From: Onchocerca volvulus
Lineage: Eukaryota; Nematoda; Chromadorea; Rhabditida; Onchocercidae
Length of the DNA: 64,000 nucleotides
NCBI GenBank assembly: GCA_000499405.2
Contig: HG738139.1
Span: 10,254,616 to 10,318,615 of the forward strand
Direction of reading: 5' to 3'
In this document: piece after piece, positions 55,701-64,000 of the stretch
Layout of the letters: each line of letters begins with the position of its first letter
How positions within the stretch are numbered: the first letter of the stretch is position 1
Notes under the pieces: model-generated
Databases searched by the model: none
Seen by the model: the letters and a program-made list of their open reading frames with translations, nothing else
Told to the model about the DNA's origin: nothing
Position numbers and translations under genes: made by a program

Positions 55701-58700
55701 AAATGAAACTGCCACAATTTTAGAATTCAGCTCTGTCAGCAATCAGGCATAGAATTTTTTACTTAAGACAAAAAATGTTATTACTTTATCTTCATTTTAG
55801 TTTGCCTTTCATCTTTTATCTACAAAATAACTTGATTATAGTATTAGTAACCAAATTTCAAAAAAAAAAAAATTAATAACATACCTTTTATAGCCATTGC
55901 GTTTCCCTGTTGAACTCGAACCGCTGGTTGTTACATTCGATGAATCAGGTGATGGTGTAGACGTCAATTTACTGCTACCAAAAGAAACACTTTTAGTTGA
56001 ATAGCTCGAATCAGTATGACATTTAATCAATGTCTTCGCCTGTCGTGTTCTTGTTGATTTTACTATTACTCGTGTCTAAATGAAAAGCCTTTGAAGATAA
56101 GATTTCCTGAATTGAAATTACATAGACGTTGTTAGAAATAATAGTTCGATGAAAGCATCAAGCAATGATAATACGACCAAAGAAGTATAATTGACAATAT
56201 TTTTTGGAATTGGAATAATTTACAAACTTTGAACGACTATAATCGACGTGCAATACCATTTCATTAACACTTTTAAGAGATCGTATAACAGTTCACGAGT
56301 TGATGATTATATCAATGAAATAATGAACCTGATCCATTTGCAATATACAAAGAAAATAATCATATGGACTTTTAAAAAGTTTAAATATTGTCTTTCCTTA
56401 ATTTGCAAAAGCTGAAAATTAAAGAAAAGATAAAACATACTTCATCACCACGGAACTGCCATAAGAATGAAAACAACCATAAAACACTGTTTGCTGCTTG
56501 CCAAAATAAGCGCATCAACAAATTAGAATCTTCCGAATAGTGCAAAACATGACGACGAGACGGTTTGAAATTTGCTGAAGAAGGATTTGGAATTTTTAAG
56601 AAAAGAAAAGAAAGGAATAACGCTAAAAACAAATGAAAAAAAAAAAAAAAAAACTAGTAGTTCTCCACTTAGTGACAACTTTTCATATTCTCAATCATAA
56701 CGTTATGGATTTAAAAGGATTAAACTCCTGATTATCAAAATTTTGCAATGCGCTTTGCTGATTGCAATGATATAGTACACTACATAAATAATAAAATGGC
56801 AAATAAAACTTAGTACTACCAAAATATTTCATTATTTTTCAAATCAATATTAATAAAGCTGATAAATAATTATTGAGAAGTTTTAAACACTAAATTAAAA
56901 ACTATATAGGAAGAAAGAAACAAAAAAAGATACACAGAGAGGAGAATTCTCTGTCACGAGTGCGTCGCATATCAGTTGTGTTTACATCTAATAATCGTCG
57001 TATATGATTAAATTGCTGCTTTATACCGCACGTAATGGTTCTATCAGCTTCCAAATATGCACAAGCAACAATACAAATTAGACAGAATCTGAAACAAAAA
57101 ATTATTTTACAATTTTCGAGAAGAGATTTGCAACATATGAAAGTAACTTTATACAAATCAATAAAATTATCCCAATTACTAAAAAGTGACCAGAACGCTT
57201 TTCGATAATGAATTATTAGCATATAAAAGACAAACTATCTGAAGCTAATAAATCATAAAATTGAAAGCCAAATCATTGCGTTTAAATTATTGTTTATCTA
57301 ACAATTAATTGAATAGCATTTAAGAAAAAAATTTCAAAATTCATTGCAACCAATTCAACTAGAACTGAGTCCCTGTTGATCAATTTCAATTCTTTTTTTT
57401 TTTTATTTAAAGAAAGCTCACATTAAAGCAGATATGCAGGAATAATACATAAAACTTTCAAAAGGTGGTCGAGGTAAAGCTATATGACATTTAGCTAGCA
57501 TATGTCGCGGTATGGATGCGCCCATTGGGAATAACCACGATGTACCATTCATATGCATATAAAACTGCAATGCAGCTTCATTCCATGACATCAGAAAATC
57601 AGGCGTATACCTAAATTATTTCTAACATATTTCAATTCTTTAAAATTTTTGGATGCTACACAAATAACTTATATGTTCATTTTATAAAAAATCTCAATAA
57701 ATATGGAACAAAAACCGGTCGCTGAGGTTGGAAAAATTATTTCATAAAAAGAAAAGAAAACCAACGCGACATCCAAAATGTGCGTCTCATTTGGCTTAAG
57801 TTGAAATGGATGGCAATTCAAGATACGGAATCCACGGTTTTCACAAGGAACATTATTGATACTCATATTGACAACAGTAAATACTACTTCACCAGTGTTC
57901 ATAACGGTAAATGAACGTTTTACAGTGAGTGTTGTGAAAAGTTTATGTGTTAAACCTGAAATTAAAAATCTCAACGACTGCATAAAGTGCACATCATTCA
58001 AAATAGTATATCTCTTAACAAAACATAATGTATGAAAAAAAATTAGAAATAAGAAAGGTAGCATTCGAAATCATTTAAGCTTCAAAAAACCTCGAAATTT
58101 CTGAAAATTGAAACAAAATCCAAACTGAAAACGATCAAGTCCAATAAATACTAAATTGCAAAAAAAAAAAAAAAAAGAAAACTAACGTTTTGGGTTATGA
58201 CAATCTGAAAGATGATGTGGCTGTATTTCAAAAGTCAATGGAACGCGAGTTCTTGCAGCACGACCTTCTACCTGCATATCCATGCGTGCTCCGCGACCAT
58301 ATAATACAACTGGTTCCAGAACCGTTAAGTTATTACTTAAATTCCATTGTATTACAGAAAAAACGTTGAGTTCAGAAGATTTCCTCAGACTTAAAATGCA
58401 TCACTCAAGTCCACCAGCATCTCACCACTACATAATGTGACGCTAAACTATTGCAAAATTAGGAGATACTGTGGATAATCAAAAAAAAAAAGAATCATCC
58501 ACAATTTCTAAAAGACAAATCCCATGAAAACGATACCGAATCAGAAGCAACGACGAACGAAGAACATAATCAGAAGGTAGAAATCCAACACGAACACGTA
58601 TTTTCATTCCTGGTTGTAACAACATCGATAAGGTAAATCTGGAAGAAAAATAATATTCTGAATGAAAATTTTCAATACAAATTTCAATTTTCCAATAAAG

Positions 58701-61700
58701 TTTGCACTTTTTTTTAACAATGATGGAAACGATATTCTAGTATTATCTACTAATGGAATAAATAAACACGAACTTTGGAATTGATATTCCAAGAACACTT
58801 TCCAGCTCTTCTCTTAACTTTGGTACCGGACTATCAGGTTTTAAAGTGAATAATTCCGTATCTCGTAACGAAAACATCAACGTTTCATTCATTTCAATTG
58901 GTTCTGTAAGTGGTGAATCCAGTTCACTTCGAAAAAAATCGATCAGCATATCAGCATCAGGATAAATGACCAGTGGCAGCAACTGCACAGCAACAGGTAA
59001 CGATGATGGATTTGTTAACGTTAAATTTACTATCTAAAGTGAGTTAAGGATCATGAAAAACCATAAAAAATAATAAAAAATAAAAATTGATATTTTTCAA
59101 CTATGAAACGAACAAATCAAAATACCACTAATAAATGAATAGAAGTAACTAATAAGTACTGGTTTTCAAAATTATATGGAACTAACAGTGAAATTTCCCA
59201 CTGCCGTGAGAGGAAAATGAACAGTCGAACGAGTTAAAAGTTTTGGCCAAACAAGCTTTGAAGTCAACGGTACTTCCAAGTGCTTAACCTGAAATTGTGA
59301 AAAATGTAGCAAGCCAAAAGTAAAGGCAAAATCAAAATTTCATTGAAAATATTTTTTGAAATTAAATACGAGCAAAAAAAGATTGGATTATTTAACTGCT
59401 TTACCTTATCGGTATCAACAACGATAGTTTCATTCACGTAATTTTTGCCTTCAGCTTCCAGCGCCAAAAATTTTCGTCGCAATCTGGAAGCAAAATTCGA
59501 AATTTTCAAATTTCATTCATCAATATCAAAACAATTCAAAAGAGATAATTAGAGAAATATTAACTTCAAAAATTAAATTCAAACCTGCTGTACAGATAGT
59601 AATCGATTTCAGCTAGATTTTGTGGTAATTTCATACCATATATAAACCACTGCCCATCGGCCGTGTGCAGCGGCATACCTGAGTGTAGGAAAGACATTCA
59701 TTCTAGCAATATATTTTATTATTTTCGTCTCAAAAATATTACTATCAATTTTTTTACTATTTTATTCATGTCAGCCGGTCATTACTTCACAATATCAGTC
59801 TATTCGATAGACCATCACATCTTTTCTGCAGTTTAATTGTCAGACTGAAATAAAATTCATTCATAAAACATGAAAATTTTGCATGATTTCAATGAAATTA
59901 CGAAAAAATAAGCATACCAACATAACAGTCGTCTGTACAATTGATACTTGGTATGACATGCACACGGCCGAGGTCAGAAAGTGCTTTAGCTTTGATTATG
60001 GGAGTGTTTTTTGGATTTGCCGTCTCAAGAAACACTTTTCGATCACCGAATAATGATGAAATGCGCAAAACATGCATTTCTTCCTTAAAGGTACTAAACA
60101 CCTGAAATATTTATTATGAACCTGGGAAACTGTCTATTTTCGAATTCCATATTTTATGAAAAAGGAGAAAAAAACACGCTTCCGAATACTTGAAATTTTA
60201 AGTGAAAAATTACTCTAAATTCAAACACATTTTTCATACTGTTTAAATAATGAGAATTTTTGAGTAAATTCGTTTTAATCTAACAGGAAAACTGGAAATG
60301 ATGCAAATAACGGAAACTAATATGTTACAAATACCTTTAATGAATGTGAACTAATACGTCCGGGAAATGCATCTGAAAAAATGAGCTCTTCGGGTATCAT
60401 TATTATTGTGCCTTGACCAACTGTATAAGTTACCGGGAATGAACTGCAAAAGATGACAAAAATGCAAAATTTAATACAATTCAATTTTGATATAATTCAA
60501 TGCAGTTCTAAATTCCAATCATAGTTAGAAAAGACAAAGAACAGTTACTTTCTATTCGCACCCAAATGTTTCTTTAAAAAAAAAAAAAAAAAAAAGAAAA
60601 AAGAAAAAAAAAAACGAACAAACAAAATATTAGAATTCGTTTGTTTCATAAAAAAAAAAAAACTTACGAATACTGAAAATCAGTTTCGATAACGAATTTA
60701 TCAAAGAAAACTGCATGATCACTAGGAGCTCGCAAAGTATATCTGAATACCGCAAAACTGGAGCCAAGCAATAGAAAATCCTCACCCTTAAAATTAGAAA
60801 AAAAAAGCTTCAACATTAATTCAAAAAGAAACCGAAATTAAGATCGAATATGTGATTTATCTATAAATTTTATGTTTTCGTTAATTCTTTTCTCTTAAAT
60901 GCCAAATTTCATGCGCATACAAAGACTCCTTAAAATATGTACTGCAAATGATGTACGAAATGGAATTTAACAGCTCCTGCTTTGTCGCTCTTATTAAAAC
61001 GCTATTGACACTATAACAGATGTTAATATCAAATAAAAACGAAACCTCTGAAATGTACAAACCTCTCGATAAGCTTTTGATGATTCCAATTTTTTAGAAT
61101 TTGTTAAATTTAAGGCAAGGTTGTGTCCATCTTGTACATTCAATAATGATAAAGTCGTTATTGATGGCAATGCTCTTCTCAAATTCCTCACAGCAACGGT
61201 AACGGGATTCTCATTTATTATGGAAAACTGCAATATGGCGATTTCAAATATAAAAAGTTCTCTTCTTGTAGATTTCTAATGTGATGCCTTTCTCCCCTTT
61301 TTGTTCTTCATTTCAATTTCTCATTGGAAAAAAAAAAAACTTTGCATTGCAAAATTTTTCATTCTTGATTGATAATTCAACAAAAAACCATTACTTTACA
61401 AATAATCAAGACAGTCACCTGAATCGAGCGACTATCACCGGCATCAATCAAACCAAAATTGAATTGATCCTGATGCAATGAATGCAAAACTATCTAAATT
61501 AAACAAATAATATTACAAGAGCAATAAAAACGAAGTCTTCATTTTTATATCATGTTAACAAAAGGAAGTTATTTTAGAATGTCATAGCTAACTTATATTT
61601 ATTTTTAAATAGCTTTTCTCTTATGTCAAAACTAAAATAATTAATATTTCCACTTCTTTTTAACAAATAAAACATATCAAAATAGAAAACGAAATTTACT

Positions 61701-63920
61701 GTATTAAATATACTTCGATAAACACCAAACGAATGAAATAAGAATTTCAATAATTCTGAATATTCATTCACAATGTTTCCAATTAATTATTTTAGTTTTG
61801 ATTATTATTTCATAAATTCAAAAAAGTTCAGAAAATCTTACCTTTAATTTACCATTGAATATAACAAGCGGTATTTGAAATGTCGTGACATTAGTATGGA
61901 CATTGAAAAATGATGCAAATCCATCTCTTTCCTTTCTCACATACTGCAAATAAATGACAGACTTCGTCTCGCCGGCAGCCAACATTACCACATTTGAAAT
62001 TAACTTTGCCTGAAAAACACTATATTTTTGAACATAATTTTTTGAAAAAGATTTTCATAGAAAAAAAGAAATGGAATTTCCAAATTCGATTAAGAATTAA
62101 AAAATGTTAAGTGATAAATTTTCAGAAACATAAAAGATTTCATTTGATAGTCACATAAGTCACAGATGGCAAATCTCCTGATTGCAATACAATCATATTG
62201 GCAATAGCTTAATAAATTGCTTGAATAGGACTAGCAATGCTAATCGCTAAACCATATAGCACTTGTTCAATTTCCAAACAATTAAATGATTACTTCAAAA
62301 AATCTTTGTGCTTCTGCATCTAAAGTTACTTTCCATACAGCAACTCCAAATGGTAAATCGTTAGTTAATGAAATGCTCCGTGAAATGGGAGGCTTCAGAA
62401 GACTATGAAATGCTGTTTCTTCCACTATCGGTCTTAATGAACTGAAACCAGAACAAATAACAGTAACTAGTGCATTAATAAATTAAAACAAAGTTTAAGA
62501 AAGCTTCAAAATGAATTAGGAAATTTTCACGACATCGATGAATTTACCCGTAGTAAACCTGTGCTGTATATGGTATGGTAATGTTGTAGATACCACCACG
62601 ACTTTCAGCAACAATTCTTCCCTTATAACGAACCAATTTTGCTTCCTCCTTCTTGACACGCAATAATTTTGTGTCGAATATGATTTTTGCTATTGCTTTT
62701 GGTGCACCTACGAAGAGTGAAATTTTAAACCCTTCTTAATCTCGAATAGATACATATTTATTAAATTTATTGAGTAAGAAGCGTATAAAAACGATTCATA
62801 TTAAAAGTGTATTTTGATGACTGATGCTGACAGTTTTTACAAAAACATTCTAACATGCTTAGCATGTTACATCACTATTATGTAATACTCAAAGTTTGAG
62901 GAATCTCGATAACCTAGATGGAACTGAAAAAAACATACCAGGTTGCTGCCTGGCTCCACATTTCACAGAAATTGGTGGCTTCGAAGCGAATTCCATATAA
63001 ATACCACTGGGCTTTTCATTGCCTTCCAAATAAAGACTCTTAAAGAGAAAATCTGAGTCCGAAACAAAATGCCATCTTTAGGAATATTTATGCGACAAAC
63101 CCTGGCTGCTTTCTGACTGAGAAGCCAATTTGAATAACTAAAAAGGGTAGTTCCTCACTTCCTTTCTTTTAAGCATTAGCTTACAAATTATGAATGAGCA
63201 TAAAAAGAGATGAAATATGGTAAAAACGGCAATGAAAAAGCCTTGCAGAGTTAGAGATAGTTATTTGAGATAAAATTTTGCTCGGTCATTCTCAAAGATG
63301 CTTCAATCGGTACACGCAGGGAAGCAATTATAGAAATTCCATACTGAAATTAACCAAATTGTCTAGGCTATTCCTAACTACTGGTAATCAGAATCACTCG
63401 AAAGCAGTAAATGATACATTCCGTATTACCTCAATTTCGATGCCTTTTTCTAGTGTAGAAACAATTTCCAGCATTAATTCAGAAGATTTATCACCAGATC
63501 GAATTAAACCAAAATCCAACAAATCTACCGTAGCATATAATCCACGTTTTTTCGTAATTTCTACCTAAAAAAGGCTTCACTGTCTTTTCAGTTCAGTCTT
63601 TTTAAAATATGCGCAATCTTCTTCTACATCATATTATCACGCTCAAAAATTAGAATACAATAATACTTTTGTATAAAATATCCGAGTTTTTCTGAGATTA
63701 AAATTTCTTCGAAATGATTTACCTCTACAGGAACAATAAGTGCGTCTTCGACATGTTCCACGTCGAAATTCGTTTGCAGTAAATCCTTTGAAGACCGCTT
63801 GTCATTTACTTTACGCCTCTTTCGATTAGTTTTGATTTTTATATATGCACTGGAATTGCGTTCCCGGGCTCCAAATAATTTCGCATTCATCACGGTTTTT
63901 GTTTCATATGGAGCAATATT
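52781..63920 (-). CDS. tmem-131: TMEM131 homologue, 5' end outside the window
   Basis: Thirty minus-strand exons join in phase to 1526 residues: 63723-63920, 63430-63564, 62939-63038, 62548-62707, 62294-62441, 61842-62009, 61419-61493, 61063-61227, 60668-60786, 60335-60443, 59918-60101, 59585-59678, 59405-59483, 59187-59288, 58774-59033, 58537-58638, 58187-58335, 57766-57955, 57422-57610, 56934-57088, 56441-56574, 55885-56075, 55482-55581, 55300-55360, 54854-55097, 54538-54605, 54186-54368, 53841-53975, 53242-53547 and 52781-53058. Repeated Ig/PapD-like modules (LDFGLIRSGD, FNFGLIDAGD, RNNLTV) fill the lumenal part. FTVMNTGEV, LNCHPFQLKPNET and YTPDFLMSW match the segment before the TM helix (about residues 898-921). 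The tail is Ser-rich and ends near LSGSLFG and ANIWA, like the GLFGSIWA end of human TMEM131. The family helps collagen cargo leave the ER and binds TRAPPC8. The exon at 56441 could instead start at 56622. One intron is GC-AG. Confidence 0.88.
54369..54537 (-). other. GC-AG intron in TMEM131 is 54369-54537
   Basis: The exon 54538-54605 ends AATG and the next bases are GCAAGT, a textbook GC donor. Splicing to the acceptor TTTTTAG at 54369-54371 keeps the frame through DGNIDEDF. Using the GT four bases further on leads to a stop codon within about ten codons. Confidence 0.7.
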
Positions 63921-64000
63921 CTAGAAAAATACTCTATCCAAATAAATTCACAACCAAGGACTTTAGAATATCAACCATATCTGAGAAAAAGATCATATAA
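63921..64000 (-). other. TMEM131 intron at the window edge
   Basis: The acceptor TTTTTCTAG at 63921-63924 ends an intron that runs out of the window. The upstream TMEM131 exons, with signal peptide and first PapD-like domain, are expected beyond 64000. Confidence 0.7.

Noticed and set aside
56575..56622. Longer start for the TMEM131 exon at 56441
   Set aside because: It is in phase but adds an odd hydrophobic stretch made from a pyrimidine tract; the TTCTTCAG acceptor at 56575 fits better. Not fully excluded.
57669..58064. 131-residue minus-strand frame as one gene
   Set aside because: Only its middle (57766-57955) is a TMEM131 exon; the ends run into introns.

Overview
The window is AT-rich eukaryotic nuclear DNA, almost certainly from a nematode and probably a filarial (clade III) one; the genus cannot be fixed from the sequence alone. 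The evidence is many short exons joined by GT-AG introns of about 80-800 bp, nematode-style TTTCAG acceptors, acceptors just upstream of start codons that look like spliced-leader sites, and orthologues of worm regulators (a DAF-2 type insulin receptor and a CEH-20 type Pbx homeoprotein). I built the gene models by reading exons by eye and checking that phase stays in frame through every junction; no alignment or transcript data were used.

Layout. 1-462 (+): last exon of a leishmanolysin-like metallopeptidase. 1612-6245 (+): SMCR8 homologue, 10 exons, 501 aa. 6775-13078 (-): phospholipase B-like lysosomal hydrolase, 13 exons, 577 aa, convergent with SMCR8. 14539-19030 (-): DCAF4-like WD40 protein, 9 exons, 484 aa. 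19-23.4 kb: no gene seen. 23447-27056 (-): Pbx/CEH-20 TALE homeodomain protein, 10 exons, 333 aa. 27.1-33.3 kb: 6.3 kb without a working gene, holding tandem duplications and a decayed C2H2 zinc-finger array. 33336-44862 (-): complete insulin/IGF receptor tyrosine kinase (daf-2), 31 exons, 1509 aa. 44.9-47.1 kb: shared divergent upstream region with four TGACCT half-sites. 47103-51275 (+): divergent PP1-like Ser/Thr phosphatase, 8 exons, 369 aa, one intron apparently ending in AA. 52781-63920 (-): TMEM131 homologue, 30 exons seen, 1526 aa, 5' end beyond the window, with one GC-AG intron.

The genes do not form one pathway. Shared themes are nutrient signalling and lysosome function (DAF-2, SMCR8, the phospholipase B-like protein), secretory cargo and collagen export (TMEM131), ubiquitin-ligase substrate reception (DCAF4) and developmental transcription (Pbx). 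I found no bacterial-type defence system, CRISPR array, intact transposon, rRNA or tRNA. The points most worth checking are the GT-AA intron, the GC-AG intron, the half-site array, the zinc-finger relic and the absence of YxxM motifs in the receptor tail.
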